This document shows positions 28,007 to 37,946 of a DNA stretch of 64,000 bases, one piece after another. Below the pieces are notes generated by a model, which did not search any database, was not told the origin of the DNA, and saw nothing but the letters and a program-made list of their open reading frames with translations. The stretch is from Providencia stuartii (lineage in GTDB: Bacteria; Pseudomonadota; Gammaproteobacteria; Enterobacterales; Enterobacteriaceae): the NCBI RefSeq assembly GCF_029277985.1, contig NZ_CP119546.1:3286001-3350000 (forward strand), written 5' to 3'. Each line of letters begins with the position of its first letter. The first letter of the stretch is position 1. The translations under genes were made by a program, and so were the position numbers.

Positions 28007-28480
28007 CGGGTCGTTGCCACAAGCGCAACGCGGTCTCGCTTCGCTCGGCTCGAACATGAACGCAGCGTCTCACCGGCATGTTTAGTGCGATCGGTAATTT
28101 CAACGTTTGCTGGATGATTTAGAGGAATAAGTGAGAGGGTGGGTCGTGCAGGATGATTTGGCCTTTGGCCTCACCCTTCGGGTCGTTGCCACAAGCGCAA
28201 CGCGGTCTCGCTTCGCTCGGCTCGAACCTAAACGCAGCGTCTCACCGGCACGTTTAGTGCAATCGGTAATTTCAACGTTTGCTGGATGACTTAGAGAAAT
28301 AAGTGAGAGGGTGGGTCGTGCAGGATGATTTGGCCTTTAGCCTCACCCTTCAGGTCGTTGCGACAAGTGCAACGCGGTCTCGCTTCGCTCGGCTCGAACC
28401 TGAACGCAGCGTCTCACCGGCACGTTTAGTGCAATCAGTAATTTCAACGTTTGCTGGATGACTTAGAGAAATAAGTGAGA
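28007..28480 (-). repeat. Array of 172-bp tandem repeats downstream of the tRNA-Lys genes, each with a tRNA 3' fragment
   Basis: Nearly three units with exact 172-bp period: TCGTTGC blocks begin at 28011, 28183 and 28355. The tRNA-Lys 3' end (28481) recurs at 28309 and 28137 as GGTGGGTCGTGCAGGAT. First and second units differ at 8 of 172 positions; second and third differ at about 5 of 143 up to the tRNA. The array ends at about 28007 by loss of similarity. Each unit has a CGTTGC/GCAACG hairpin. It resembles the rtT repeats after E. coli tyrT. No spacer logic, so not CRISPR. Confidence 0.9.
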
Positions 28481-28556
28481 TGGTGGGTCGTGCAGGATTC
28501 GAACCTGCGACCAATTGATTAAAAGTCAACTGCTCTACCGACTGAGCTAACGACCC
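28481..28556 (-). tRNA. tRNA-Lys (anticodon UUU), copy nearest the repeats
   Basis: 76 nt with encoded CCA, matching E. coli tRNA-Lys except a G:U-type change in the D arm. The D-loop GGTAGAGC, anticodon loop CTTTTAA and T-loop GTTCGAATC are present. Identical to the two upstream copies. Confidence 0.97.
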
Positions 28557-28586
28557 ATCTGATATATCTGATTTTGGACTTTAAGA

Positions 28587-28662
28587 TGGTGGGTCGTGCA
28601 GGATTCGAACCTGCGACCAATTGATTAAAAGTCAACTGCTCTACCGACTGAGCTAACGACCC
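28587..28662 (-). tRNA. tRNA-Lys (anticodon UUU), middle copy
   Basis: Identical in sequence to its neighbours, separated from each by exactly 30 bp of AT-rich spacer. The spacers are similar to each other (ATCT.ATATATCTG.TTTTG), so the cluster arose by tandem duplication. Confidence 0.97.
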
Positions 28663-28692
28663 ATCTACTATATCTGGTTTTGAATTTTAAAA

Positions 28693-28768
28693 TGGTGGGT
28701 CGTGCAGGATTCGAACCTGCGACCAATTGATTAAAAGTCAACTGCTCTACCGACTGAGCTAACGACCC
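28693..28768 (-). tRNA. tRNA-Lys (anticodon UUU), promoter-proximal copy
   Basis: First of three identical genes transcribed leftward. In E. coli this chromosomal slot between nadA and ybgF holds a mixed Lys/Val tRNA cluster; only Lys genes are present here. Confidence 0.97.
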
Positions 28769-28781
28769 ATTTTAAAATACT

Positions 28782-28810
28782 TTTATCAACACAATTTATT
28801 CTTGTGTCAA
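28782..28810 (-). promoter_or_regulatory. Promoter of the tRNA-Lys operon
   Basis: On the minus strand a perfect TTGACA (plus 28805-28810) is 17 bp from GATAAA (28782-28787). Transcription would start about seven bases before the first tRNA. Confidence 0.75.
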
Positions 28811-28891
28811 CGGCGGCTTATATTACTGATTTCTGACGATGGTGCAATGATTTTTTTGAAAAAAACGATTGAATGCACACTTATCATACGG

Positions 28892-28931
28892 TTAACCCCG
28901 AAATATTCGGTAACCACTTCTTCGGGGTTAA
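28892..28931 (-). terminator. Hairpin after cpoB with an alternative inner fold
   Basis: Perfect 11-bp stem TTAACCCCGAA / TTCGGGGTTAA directly after the cpoB stop. The loop also offers CCGAA-ATA-TTCGG, which uses the same left arm, so two folds exclude each other. No T-run follows. Confidence 0.55.
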
Positions 28932-28934
28932 TCA

Positions 28935-29702
28935 TTATAACGAGCTGAGTTTCTTCTCCGCGAGCTTCGCTCCAGAGCTATTTGGATACTGCTTCAATAC
29001 CTGCTGGTATACCGCTCGCGCTTTATCCTTTTGCCCTTTGTCTTGCATAATCAAACCGACTTTATACAAGGCTTCACTGCTTTTTTGAGATTTAGGGTAT
29101 TCTTTGACAACAGTGGCAAAATAGAATGCCGCGTCATCTTTGCTACCTTTATTGTAATTAAGTTGCCCTAACCAATAGTTAGCATTCGATTGATAGTTCG
29201 ATTTAGGATAATTTTTCACAAAGCTTTGTAGTGCACCGATAGCTTCATCGATTTGCGCTTTAGATTTGCTGTTCATCGCCAGTGTAACCGCAGCATTATA
29301 ATCTTCTTTTTCACCGCCGCCCGATGCTGCTGGTGCTGGGGTGGCCGAAGAGGAAGAATTCGTTGCTGCTGAGTCAGGCGATGCTGCCGCTCCACCACTA
29401 ACCTGATCTAGTTGCATATACAAATCTTTTTGACGCTCAACAATTTGATTCAGTTTATATTCACTTTCCTGAATTTGCCCACGCAACATATCAATATCGC
29501 GTTGGTTGTCAGCAATCTGTTGCTGGATTTGATATAAGATCTGGCCTTGAGAGTTAACTGCTGTCTCAAGCTGAGTGAGGCGGTCACCGGATGATCCGGA
29601 TCCGACATTAATGATTGGCGCTTGGGCAATAGCGGCCCAAGGGGCCGCTACACCAACCAATAACGACAGACCTACAAATAAATGTCTGAAGTTACTGTTC
29701 AT
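28935..29702 (-). CDS. cpoB: Cell division coordinator CpoB (YbgF), Tol-Pal system
   Basis: A 255-residue periplasmic protein. The signal peptide ends near AIAQA. An N-terminal coiled coil (about 38-95; LTQLETAVNSQGQILYQIQQ onwards) trimerises and binds TolA. A low-complexity Ser/Ala linker follows, then a C-terminal TPR domain (GALQSFVKNYPKSNYQSNAN, repeated twice more). CpoB links Tol-driven outer-membrane constriction to PBP1B in E. coli. Last gene of the tol-pal cluster, 21 bp after pal. Confidence 0.95.
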   Translation of the reverse strand: MNSNFRHLFVGLSLLVGVAAPWAAIAQAPIINVGSGSSGDRLTQLETAVNSQGQILYQIQQQIADNQRDIDMLRGQIQESEYKLNQIVERQKDLYMQLDQVSGGAAASPDSAATNSSSSATPAPAASGGGEKEDYNAAVTLAMNSKSKAQIDEAIGALQSFVKNYPKSNYQSNANYWLGQLNYNKGSKDDAAFYFATVVKEYPKSQKSSEALYKVGLIMQDKGQKDKARAVYQQVLKQYPNSSGAKLAEKKLSSL

Positions 29703-29723
29703 AAGAGATAATTCGCTTATTAA

Positions 29724-30221
29724 TTAGTATGCAATTACTGCACGACGGTTTTTAGCGTAATCAGCTTCTGTGTGACCTAACACTGCTGGTTTTTCTTTAC
29801 CATAAGAAACCAGAGAAACTTGATCGCCTGCTACACCTTTGCTTTGCAGATACATTTTAACTGCATTAGCACGACGCTCGCCCAGTGCGATGTTGTACTC
29901 AGGAGTACCGCGCTCATCCGCGTGACCTTCAACAACAACTTTAACAGATGGGTTGTTGCGCAGGAATGCAGCGTGAGCGTCTAACATATCAGCATATTCT
30001 GGAGATACGTTGTATTTATCGAAACCGAAGTAAACGATATTGTTATTTTGCAGCTCTTGCATTTGCTGACGTGCCAGCTCTTCCGCAGACAGACCTGAGT
30101 TAGTTTGGTTCATTGAAGAATCCGCACCATTTTGGTCATTGTTTTTGTTAGAGCTACAAGCTGCGACTGCCATGATTGGTAATGCGATCATCAGCCCTTT
30201 AAGCACTTTATTCAGTTGCAT
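29724..30221 (-). CDS. pal: Peptidoglycan-associated lipoprotein Pal
   Basis: A 165-residue outer-membrane lipoprotein. The lipobox VAAC gives Cys22 followed by SS, an outer-membrane sorting signal. The OmpA-like domain (about 60-165) carries the peptidoglycan-binding residues in [33 protein letters not shown] and KNRRAVIAY. It anchors TolB and the outer membrane to the wall. I chose ATG 30221 because [15 protein letters not shown] equals E. coli Pal. Confidence 0.97.
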   Translation of the reverse strand: MQLNKVLKGLMIALPIMAVAACSSNKNNDQNGADSSMNQTNSGLSAEELARQQMQELQNNNIVYFGFDKYNVSPEYADMLDAHAAFLRNNPSVKVVVEGHADERGTPEYNIALGERRANAVKMYLQSKGVAGDQVSLVSYGKEKPAVLGHTEADYAKNRRAVIAY

Positions 30222-30263
30222 CGTTTTGATCCTTAATAGTTTGCCACACATTATTATTATGCA

Positions 30264-31556
30264 TCACAGATACGGCGACCAAGCAGGGAATTTAACCTGT
30301 CCATCGGTAGCCGGAAGACGCGCTTTGAAACGCCCGTCGGTCGAAACTAGCTGCAATATAGTCCCCAAGCCTTGAGAGGAGCTATAAATAACCATAGTGC
30401 CGTTAGGTGCGATACTCGGCGTTTCATCTAGAAACGTTTTCGTTAAATATTCAACGTTACCCGTTGCCAGATCCTGTTTGGCGATATGCTGCTGACCGCC
30501 ACCGGAACTGACCATTACAATGAAAGATCCATCCGGGCTAACATCAGCGTCCTGATTTTGTGTACCTTCCCAGGTCACACGTTCAGGGCTACCGCCATTA
30601 ATATTAATTTTGTAAATTTGCGGGCGACCCGCTTGGTCTGAGGTATAGACCAACGTTTGACTATCTGGCATCCAAGTAGGTTCAGTGTTGTTACTACGCC
30701 CATCAGTCACTTGACGAATTTGGCCGCTCGCTAAATCCATCACATAAAGATTTAAGCTACCTGTTTTTGATAGTGCAAATGCCAGTTTAGTGCCATCTGG
30801 AGAAAATGCCGGCGCACCATTATGACGAGGGAATGATGCCACCTGACGAACAGCTCCAGTAGACAGTGTCTGAATAACCAGAGCAGAACTGCCACTTTCA
30901 AATGTTACATACGCCAAACGCTCACCATCAGGTGACCATGCTGGCGACATTAACGGTTCTGGAGAACGATGAACTGTAAATTGGTTATAGCCATCATAAT
31001 CAGAAACGCGTAATTCATATGGGTATTGACCGCCTTTATTTGTGACCACATAGGCGATACGAGTACGGAATGCACCACGGATACCTGTTAGCTTCTCAAA
31101 AACTTCATCGCTTGCGGTATGGGCTGCATAACGTAACCACTCTTTGGTCACTTTATACTGATTCTGAGATAAAACAGTGCCTGGGCTACCCGCAACATCA
31201 ACGAGCTGATAGCTAACCACATAACTACCATCTGCCGCAGGTTGAATCTGACCTACAACAACAGCATTGATTCCAAGTGTTGTCCAAGCCTCTGGCGTAA
31301 CTTCAGAAGCGGTACCCGGTTGTTGTGGCATACGGCTAGGGTCAATAGGATTAAACTTGCCGCTATTGCGCAAGTCAGCACCAATAATTTGTCCGATTTC
31401 TTGCGGAGGCGTACCTGAGCCAGACCATTTAAAAGGCACAACACCTATTGGCTGAGCACTGTTTACACCTTCCGTGATCTCAATACGGATTTCAGCCTGA
31501 GCCACTGTTGCCCATAGCATTAAGAACCCGAGAACTACTTTAAAAGCCTGCTTCAT
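30264..31556 (-). CDS. tolB: Tol-Pal system protein TolB
   Basis: A 430-residue periplasmic protein, the same length as in E. coli. The signal peptide [21 protein letters not shown] is cleaved before EIRIEI; those first mature residues are the TolA-binding epitope. An N-terminal domain of about 140 residues is followed by a six-bladed beta-propeller with repeated SPDG and PAWSPDG motifs that binds Pal and is the site colicins exploit. ATG 31556 follows GGGAGATAAGG; a start 11 codons upstream is unlikely. Confidence 0.97.
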   Translation of the reverse strand: MKQAFKVVLGFLMLWATVAQAEIRIEITEGVNSAQPIGVVPFKWSGSGTPPQEIGQIIGADLRNSGKFNPIDPSRMPQQPGTASEVTPEAWTTLGINAVVVGQIQPAADGSYVVSYQLVDVAGSPGTVLSQNQYKVTKEWLRYAAHTASDEVFEKLTGIRGAFRTRIAYVVTNKGGQYPYELRVSDYDGYNQFTVHRSPEPLMSPAWSPDGERLAYVTFESGSSALVIQTLSTGAVRQVASFPRHNGAPAFSPDGTKLAFALSKTGSLNLYVMDLASGQIRQVTDGRSNNTEPTWMPDSQTLVYTSDQAGRPQIYKININGGSPERVTWEGTQNQDADVSPDGSFIVMVSSGGGQQHIAKQDLATGNVEYLTKTFLDETPSIAPNGTMVIYSSSQGLGTILQLVSTDGRFKARLPATDGQVKFPAWSPYL

Positions 31557-31695
31557 CCTTATCTCCCTTACTGTGGAATTCACCGCCACAATAATTCGCT
31601 GAATTTTAACAAAGGTATACTAACAAAACTAGATATTGTAAGAACTATTTATGCTATAGCAGACATAAATTCAATACAGACAGCTCCGACTTATC

Positions 31696-32814
31696 TTATT
31701 TTGGACTAAATATAACTGTACTTCCTTGTTTTTTAAATGCTTCATACACATCTGGCGATGGACGCGGTAACGTGGCAAGTTTTGCTGCTCTGATTGCCGC
31801 ATCACACAGCGCTGGGTCATTAGAAGCATTACTTTTAGGAGTAATGTTTACTAATAAACCATCCGATGCAATTTGTAACTTAAGTTCACACGTCCGTCCA
31901 CGGTAAGTGTCTGAATCATAAAACTTACTCTGAATCGCTGCTTTTACTTTACCTGCATAACTATCGACATCTGCATTTGATGCTCCAGAGCGTTTTCCAC
32001 CACCTTGACCAGCGGAAGCAGCACCACCTTGCTTACTTGGACCTGAAGCAGTCAAATCGCCGAGTAAATCATCAACGGAAGCCGAATTTTTAGCGGCCTC
32101 TGCTTTCGCTTTAGCAGCTTTGGCTTTTGCTTCTTTTTCGGCTTTAGCTTTCGCTTCTTTTTCAGCTTTAGCTCTGGCTTCTTTATCTGCCTTAGCTTTC
32201 GCTTCCTTCTCTGCTTTTTCTTTGGCTTCTTTTTCTGCTTTCGCCTTAGCATCGGCAGCAGCCTTGGCTTTTACAGCTTCGGCCTCTTTTTTCGCTTCAG
32301 CTTCCGCTTTTTCCTTCGCGGCAGCCTGCTCTTTAATCAAACGTTCTTTTTCAGCTTTTGCTTTTGCAGCCGCTTCTTCAGCAATTTTTTGCTCTTCCTT
32401 CGCTTTTTTCGCTGCTTCTGCCGCTTGCTTTTGCTGCTGCTCAGCTTGTTTTTGTCGTTCTTGAGCTTCACGCTCGCTCTGAATACGTTCTTGTTCAAGC
32501 TGTTGCAGACGCTTTTGTTCCTGCTCTTGCTTTTCCCTTAACTCAGCTTCTTGTTTCTGTTCTTTCTCTTTGCGCTCTTTAGCGGCCTGTTTGGCGCTGT
32601 TTTCTTGTTGCTGCATTTGATTATATTGTTGGACAACTGCGCCTGGGTCGACCATTACAGCATCGATAACAGTCCCCTCTTCTCCGCCACCGCCAAGTTT
32701 GACGACGGAGACTAAGGAACCAATTATAATTAGGCCAATCAGTAGCACGTGCAGTGCTACTGATGTCAACAAAGAGCGCCTAAAATTATCTTTTTTCTCT
32801 TTTGTCTTTCCCAC
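31696..32814 (-). CDS. tolA: Tol system energy-transducing protein TolA
   Basis: A 372-residue inner-membrane protein with a GTG start, as in E. coli. The single transmembrane helix (about 14-34) includes SVALH, which pairs with TolQR. A very long Ala/Lys/Glu-rich helical domain (about 60-250) spans the periplasm. The globular domain III (about 285-372; SKFYDSDTYRGRTCELKLQI) contacts Pal, TolB and colicins. It is shorter than the 421 residues of E. coli, the difference lying in the helical repeats. Confidence 0.95.
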   Translation of the reverse strand: MGKTKEKKDNFRRSLLTSVALHVLLIGLIIIGSLVSVVKLGGGGEEGTVIDAVMVDPGAVVQQYNQMQQQENSAKQAAKERKEKEQKQEAELREKQEQEQKRLQQLEQERIQSEREAQERQKQAEQQQKQAAEAAKKAKEEQKIAEEAAAKAKAEKERLIKEQAAAKEKAEAEAKKEAEAVKAKAAADAKAKAEKEAKEKAEKEAKAKADKEARAKAEKEAKAKAEKEAKAKAAKAKAEAAKNSASVDDLLGDLTASGPSKQGGAASAGQGGGKRSGASNADVDSYAGKVKAAIQSKFYDSDTYRGRTCELKLQIASDGLLVNITPKSNASNDPALCDAAIRAAKLATLPRPSPDVYEAFKKQGSTVIFSPK

Positions 32815-32851
32815 AATTGGTATCCAAAAAAAGAATCGTTACTCACTCAAA

Positions 32852-33274
32852 CTACATGGGTTGAGTCATTAAGCCGACGGATTTGATGCCTGCCTGATGC
32901 AAAATATTTAATGCCTTAATCACTTCATCATAAGGAACTTCTTTTGCACCACCGATGAGGAAAATCGCCTTTGGATTTTTCTCTAATTGAGCTTTCGCCT
33001 CTGCGGCAATCTGTTCTGGTGGCAGCAAATCTAATCGCTCACCATCAATTAACATATTATATTGCCCAACGCCCGCCACCTCTAAAATAATCGGTGGATT
33101 ATCACTTGATGATACAGTTTGGGTATCTGTGGCATCCGGCAGATCAACTTCCACACTTTGAGAGATAATCGGTGCTGTCGCCATAAAAATTAGCAGTAAC
33201 ACCAACAATACATCCAATAATGGAACAATATTGATTTCGGATTTCAGCTCACGTCTGCGACTATTGCGCGCCAT
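32852..33274 (-). CDS. tolR: Tol-Pal system proton-channel subunit TolR
   Basis: A 140-residue ExbD/TolR protein. One transmembrane helix (about 17-37) contains the proton-carrying Asp in INIVPLLDVLLVLLL (D21). A periplasmic domain ends in KSVGLMTQPM. With TolQ it converts proton motive force into TolA movement. It lies 17 bp after tolQ and 37 bp before tolA. Confidence 0.96.
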   Translation of the reverse strand: MARNSRRRELKSEINIVPLLDVLLVLLLIFMATAPIISQSVEVDLPDATDTQTVSSSDNPPIILEVAGVGQYNMLIDGERLDLLPPEQIAAEAKAQLEKNPKAIFLIGGAKEVPYDEVIKALNILHQAGIKSVGLMTQPM

Positions 33275-33291
33275 TCGCTTATCCCCTCGTA

Positions 33292-33975
33292 TTATTTCTT
33301 GTCAGCAGAGAATGCTTGGCGATGTAAGATAGCCAGAAACTCTTCCATAAAGTTATCGTAGCTCTGCTCTAGCTTGTTCACACGCAGGTTCAAACGGTTA
33401 TACGCCATAACAGCAGGGATCGCGGCAAACAGACCAATTGCAGTAGCAATCAACGCTTCTGCAATTCCCGGTGCCACCATCTGTAGCGTCGCTTGTTTCA
33501 CCGCACCTAACGCGATAAAGGCATGCATAATTCCCCAAACAGTACCAAACAACCCAATATAAGGGCTGATAGAACCAACGGTACCCAAAAATGGAATATG
33601 CGCTTCAACAGATTCAAGTTCACGGTTCATCGAAATACGCATAGCACGAGACGCACCCGTAACCACCGCATCGGGCGCGTGAATATTAGCTTGGTGTAAA
33701 CGCACAAATTCCTTGAAGCCCGCATGGAAAATTTGCTCTGCCCCACTTAGCGAATCACGGCGTGCCTGACTTTCTTTATATAAACGCGATAACTCAATAC
33801 CTGACCAAAATTTATCTTCAAACGCTTCAGCCTCTCGAGTGGCCGCATTTAAAATTTTTGTTCTCTGTATAATGATGGCCCAAGAAGCGATAGAAAAACC
33901 AATCAAAACGAACATAATGATCTGAACCAATAGGCTCGCTTTTAGGAATAAATCCAGGATATTCATGTCAGTCAC
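33292..33975 (-). CDS. tolQ: Tol-Pal system proton-channel subunit TolQ
   Basis: A 227-residue MotA/TolQ/ExbB-family protein with three transmembrane helices (about 17-38, 135-158, 170-192). [28 protein letters not shown] and the third-helix [24 protein letters not shown] are almost identical to E. coli. The start codon is GTG and overlaps the ybgC stop as GTGA, indicating coupled translation. Confidence 0.97.
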   Translation of the reverse strand: MTDMNILDLFLKASLLVQIIMFVLIGFSIASWAIIIQRTKILNAATREAEAFEDKFWSGIELSRLYKESQARRDSLSGAEQIFHAGFKEFVRLHQANIHAPDAVVTGASRAMRISMNRELESVEAHIPFLGTVGSISPYIGLFGTVWGIMHAFIALGAVKQATLQMVAPGIAEALIATAIGLFAAIPAVMAYNRLNLRVNKLEQSYDNFMEEFLAILHRQAFSADKK

Positions 33976-34367
33976 TGTTTAAACTCCGCGACAATAGACT
34001 TAGGAAGCGCTGTCGGCTTCATTTTTGATATGTCCACACAAGCAATCAGGGCTGTCGCCCCACAAAGCAGGTTACCTTGTGAATCAATTAACCTTTGTTG
34101 AAAGGTTAAAGAGGCACGCTTCATTTCCACGATTTGTGTCTCAATTTCCAATAAATCATCCAGCCGAGCTGCTCTCACAAAATCAGTTGTCATACTCCGA
34201 ACAACAAATCCAATGTTCTCGGCTAGTAAACTTTGTTGATTGATATCTTTATCCCGTAGCATCTCGGTTCTAGCTCGTTCAAAGAAAGCAAGATAACGTG
34301 CATGGTAAACCACACCGCCCGCATCTGTATCTTCATAATAGACGCGAACAGGCCAACGAAATAACAT
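33972..34367 (-). CDS. ybgC: Tol-Pal-associated acyl-CoA thioesterase YbgC
   Basis: A 131-residue hot-dog-fold thioesterase. The 4-hydroxybenzoyl-CoA thioesterase motif [20 protein letters not shown] holds the catalytic Asp. YbgC acts on acyl-CoA or acyl-ACP and is linked to phospholipid metabolism beside the Tol system. I prefer ATG 34367 because GGAG lies eight bases before it. A GTG at 34376 would give 134 residues, the E. coli length, but it sits inside the same GGAG. Confidence 0.9.
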   Translation of the reverse strand: MLFRWPVRVYYEDTDAGGVVYHARYLAFFERARTEMLRDKDINQQSLLAENIGFVVRSMTTDFVRAARLDDLLEIETQIVEMKRASLTFQQRLIDSQGNLLCGATALIACVDISKMKPTALPKSIVAEFKQ

Positions 34368-34500
34368 AACAACCACTCCATCCTAGGTTAAATTAATTAA
34401 CCGTGCCACTATACTCAAGACGGTGTCGCTTTGGAATGACCTAGGGGTAAAGTTATCAAAAAAAAATTATGGATCCGCAGACCCATAATTGACAATTAGA

Positions 34501-34788
34501 TTAGCTGAGGACTTTAACCAAGCCCCAGATAAGGATGATGACAGCAGGTAATGGATGGAAAACTGTTCGCCAAATCAATTTGTTAGGTCTAAAACCAACC
34601 CCAAAGATCATCGCGCTACACGTTGCCCAAATAAGTAATAACCCTTGCCAAATTAGGAATGAACTGGTTTTTGCAGCGAATTGGGTCGGATCCCACATAA
34701 CGCTTCCCGCAATCACCAAAGCTAATAAAAGGATAAGGAACCTTATCGGCCCCTTATCCAATAGCTGATAGCATTTATCCACCAGCAT
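34501..34788 (-). CDS. ybgE: Cyd operon protein YbgE
   Basis: A 95-residue inner-membrane protein with about three hydrophobic helices (FLILLLALVIAGSVMWDP, FLIWQGLLLIWATCSAMIFGVGF, FHPLPAVIILIWGLV). This is the YbgE family always found after cydABX; its function is unknown. It starts 6 bp after the cydX stop and is the last gene before the tol cluster. Confidence 0.9.
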   Translation of the reverse strand: MLVDKCYQLLDKGPIRFLILLLALVIAGSVMWDPTQFAAKTSSFLIWQGLLLIWATCSAMIFGVGFRPNKLIWRTVFHPLPAVIILIWGLVKVLS

Positions 34789-34794
34789 TATTTA

Positions 34795-34908
34795 TTACTC
34801 GCCATCTTTAGCTGCGGCTTTGTCTTCCGCATGCTCTAACGCTAGAGCTGCAATCACTGCAAAACTACAAGCTAACAGCGTGCCGAGGATCCAGGCAAAA
34901 TACCACAT
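34795..34908 (-). CDS. cydX: Cytochrome bd-I oxidase subunit CydX
   Basis: A 37-residue single-helix protein starting MWYFAWILGTLLACSFAVIA and ending AAAKDGE; the first 20 residues are near-identical to E. coli CydX. It stabilises the bd-I oxidase haems. GGAG precedes the ATG by eight bases. It lies between cydB and ybgE. Confidence 0.95.
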   Translation of the reverse strand: MWYFAWILGTLLACSFAVIAALALEHAEDKAAAKDGE

Positions 34909-34920
34909 ATGTTATGCTCC

Positions 34921-36060
34921 TTAATACAGTGAATGCTTGTTGCCTTCGATAAAGTTTTTGTCCAAACGGCCAAACATTTTGTAGTAACACCACGCTGTGT
35001 AAGCCAATACGATTGGAACAAAGATAATAGCAACAACTGTCATAACTTGCAGAGTAAACAGGCTAGATGTTGCATCCCACATAGTCAAACTTGCGTTTGG
35101 CATAATGCTTGAAGGCATAATGAATGGGAACATAGCAACACCGCAAGTTAAAATGATACATGCGATAGTCAGTGATGAACTCACAAACGCAAGCGCATTT
35201 TTGTCTGCTTTACTAAACAGCATCGTTAACAGTGGTAAAACCACACCCAGCGCAGGCAGAGCCCACAATACAGGGTAGTTGTTAAAATTAGTCAACCAAG
35301 CGCCAGATGCAACCTCAACTGTTTTATTCAGTGGGTTTGATACGCTTAATGTATCGATAGTTGACGTCACCACATAACCATCAATGCTCATCACTAACCA
35401 AGCACCTGCACCCGCAAATGCGATTAGGGTCAGTAATGCAGTGACATAAGTTGCTTTACGAACGCGTAGGTGTAGTTCACCCGTTGTACGCATTTGCAAA
35501 TAAGTTGCACCTTGAGTCACAATCATCATTAAGCTAACAACACCCGCTAACAAGCCATATGGGTTTAGCAGACCAAACAGGTTACCTGTATAAGTCAGGT
35601 ACTGTTGGTTATCGATTTGGAATGGAACACCTAACAGTAGGTTACCAAACGCCACCCCGATAACCAGTGGTGGAACGAAACCACCGATAAACAGACCCCA
35701 GTCCCACATGTTACGCCATTTTGGATTTTCCAGCTTAGAACGGTAGTCAAAACCGACTGGGCGGAAGAACAGCGCAGCTAGCACTAAAATCATAGCGACA
35801 TAGAAACCAGAGAATGCAGCAGCATAAACTTGTGGCCATGCCGCGAACATCGCACCACCGGCAGTGATTAACCAAACTTGGTTACCATCCCAGTGCGGTG
35901 CAACCGCATTAATCATGATACGGCGATCAGTATCTGTTTTACCTAAAATTGGTAATAAGAAGCCGACGCCCATGTCAAAGCCATCCGTGACAGCGAAGCC
36001 AATCAGCAGAACGCCGATTAGAATCCACCACACAAATCGAAGAACTTCATAATCAAACAT
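34921..36060 (-). CDS. cydB: Cytochrome bd-I ubiquinol oxidase subunit II CydB
   Basis: A 379-residue inner-membrane subunit, same length as E. coli, with about nine helices. The N-terminal RFVWWILIGVLLIGFAVTDGFDMGVG contains the conserved Asp of the proton path. NAVAPHWDGNQVWLITAGGAMFAAWP is the family hallmark. It pairs with CydA in oxygen reduction at low oxygen. It is 14 bp after cydA. Confidence 0.97.
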   Translation of the reverse strand: MFDYEVLRFVWWILIGVLLIGFAVTDGFDMGVGFLLPILGKTDTDRRIMINAVAPHWDGNQVWLITAGGAMFAAWPQVYAAAFSGFYVAMILVLAALFFRPVGFDYRSKLENPKWRNMWDWGLFIGGFVPPLVIGVAFGNLLLGVPFQIDNQQYLTYTGNLFGLLNPYGLLAGVVSLMMIVTQGATYLQMRTTGELHLRVRKATYVTALLTLIAFAGAGAWLVMSIDGYVVTSTIDTLSVSNPLNKTVEVASGAWLTNFNNYPVLWALPALGVVLPLLTMLFSKADKNALAFVSSSLTIACIILTCGVAMFPFIMPSSIMPNASLTMWDATSSLFTLQVMTVVAIIFVPIVLAYTAWCYYKMFGRLDKNFIEGNKHSLY

Positions 36061-36074
36061 AAGTGGACTCCTGT

Positions 36075-37643
36075 TTACTGAACGTCTTGTGCAGAGCTGT
36101 TTTTCTGTTCAAAGTGATAGCGGCCAGTTTTCAGGCTGCTTGGCCCTTTACGAGCGAATTTGAACATTAGGAACAATTCAGCAATTAAGAACAGTGTATA
36201 CAGACCACAGATCAGAGCTAGAGAGAAAATCAGATCATGGGTTGTCAAGTTTGAGTGTGCAACGGATACAGGAAGAACCTCACCGATAGCCCAAGGCTGA
36301 CGACCATATTCTGCAACAAACCAACCTGATTCAATCGCAATCCATGGTAATGGGATACCGAACAATGCGGTACGCAGCAGCCATTTGTTTTGGCCGATAC
36401 GGTTGCGAACAACAGAAAGGAAGGAGAGACCGATGATAATCAGTAGTAAGAAACCGACACCAACCATGATACGGAATGCCCAGAACAATGGACCGACATT
36501 TGGAATACTATCTTTAACCGCTTTTTGGATCTGTGCTTCAGTTGCATCAACAATGTTTGGTGCATATTGTTTCAGCAGAAGACCATAACCTAAATCTTTC
36601 TTATTTGCTTCAAAAGACTTACGTAATTCAGGATCTTTATTGCCCGCTAACAGCTCTTGCAGTTCACCGTATGCGATCATACCGTTACGGATACGAACTT
36701 CATGCTGCTTCATCAGATCTTTCAGACCTAAGACAGGCGTGTCGAGTGAGCGTGTTGTGATAAGCCCCATCACCCATGGAATTTCAATCGCAAATTTGTT
36801 TTCCATTTTTTCGGTGTCAGGCCAAGCAATTAGGTTAAACGCCGCAGGTGGTGCATGCGTTTCCCACTCAGCTTCTACCGCAGCCAGTTTGGTTTTCTGT
36901 ACGTCACCCATTTCGTAACCTGATTCATCACCAAGAACGATAACAGACAACACAGCCGCAATACCAAAGCTTGCAGCAATCGCAAATGAACGTTTAGCAA
37001 ATGCAAGGTCACGACCTTTAAGCATGTAGTAAGAACTAATGCCCAATACAAACATCGCACCAGTACAGTAACCAGCAGCAACGGTGTGAACGAATTTAAC
37101 TTGTGCAACTGGGTTTAAGACTAGCTCAGAGAAGCTAACCATTTCCATACGCATAGTTTCAAAGTTAAAGTCTGCTGCTATTGGGTTTTGCATCCAGCCG
37201 TTCGCAACAAGAATCCACAGTGCAGAGAAGTTAGAACCTAAAGCGACTAACCAAGTAACTGCAAGGTGCTGGGTCTTGCTCAAACGATCCCAACCAAAGA
37301 AGAATAAACCAACAAAGGTCGATTCAAGGAAGAATGCCATCAAACCTTCGATTGCAAGAGGTGCACCGAAGATATCTCCAACATAGTGGGCATAGTAAGA
37401 CCAGTTAGTACCGAATTGGAACTCCATAGTCAAACCAGTGGCAACACCTAGAGCAAAGTTAATACCAAATAACTTGCCCCAGAACTTAGTCATATCTTTA
37501 TAAATTTGCTTACCAGACAGCACATATACCGTTTCCATAATCGCAAGCAAAAACGCCATACCGAGCGTTAATGGCACGAATAGGAAGTGATACATCGCAG
37601 TTAAGGCAAACTGTAATCTTGACAGTTCGACAATATCAAACAT
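36075..37643 (-). CDS. cydA: Cytochrome bd-I ubiquinol oxidase subunit I CydA
   Basis: A 522-residue haem-bearing subunit, same length as E. coli Cyd[23 protein letters not shown] carries haem b595 ligand H19. [20 protein letters not shown] holds the b558 His, and [16 protein letters not shown] is the GRQPW motif. The long Q-loop typical of proteobacterial enzymes is present. The operon is cydABX-ybgE; its upstream region has FNR and ArcA type sites. Confidence 0.97.
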   Translation of the reverse strand: MFDIVELSRLQFALTAMYHFLFVPLTLGMAFLLAIMETVYVLSGKQIYKDMTKFWGKLFGINFALGVATGLTMEFQFGTNWSYYAHYVGDIFGAPLAIEGLMAFFLESTFVGLFFFGWDRLSKTQHLAVTWLVALGSNFSALWILVANGWMQNPIAADFNFETMRMEMVSFSELVLNPVAQVKFVHTVAAGYCTGAMFVLGISSYYMLKGRDLAFAKRSFAIAASFGIAAVLSVIVLGDESGYEMGDVQKTKLAAVEAEWETHAPPAAFNLIAWPDTEKMENKFAIEIPWVMGLITTRSLDTPVLGLKDLMKQHEVRIRNGMIAYGELQELLAGNKDPELRKSFEANKKDLGYGLLLKQYAPNIVDATEAQIQKAVKDSIPNVGPLFWAFRIMVGVGFLLLIIIGLSFLSVVRNRIGQNKWLLRTALFGIPLPWIAIESGWFVAEYGRQPWAIGEVLPVSVAHSNLTTHDLIFSLALICGLYTLFLIAELFLMFKFARKGPSSLKTGRYHFEQKNSSAQDVQ

Positions 37644-37946
37644 CTTGACTCCTTGCTCCTAGCAGGAAGACACCGACTTGCGGCAACCCAGCTTCCAATA
37701 AAATTAAAGAAAGCCTCTTAACTACCAGCAAAAAATGCCTCAAAACAACAAATAATTAACAAAATTCAAAACTCTAACGACACTATAATAATAGTACGCT
37801 TATCTTCACATACAATAAACTTCTTTTGCGTGATTCAGATTTGAATTCTGAATATATATCAATAATTATACCCTATAATAGAAAAACGAGTATTTGATCG
37901 AGCACCAATTTAAGCAATTTAGAAAAATAATGCCAGCACTAATGAA

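Noticed and set aside
28130..28330. Extra tRNA genes inside the repeats
   Set aside because: Only the last 17 bases of tRNA-Lys recur; no anticodon or D arm follows.
28007..28480. Regular direct repeats considered as a CRISPR array
   Set aside because: Units are 172 bp and contiguous with no variable spacers, and they contain tRNA 3' ends; no cas genes are nearby.
32120..32464. Ala/Phe/Ser-rich plus-strand frame antisense to tolA
   Set aside because: It is produced by the Lys/Ala/Glu repeat composition of tolA on the other strand.
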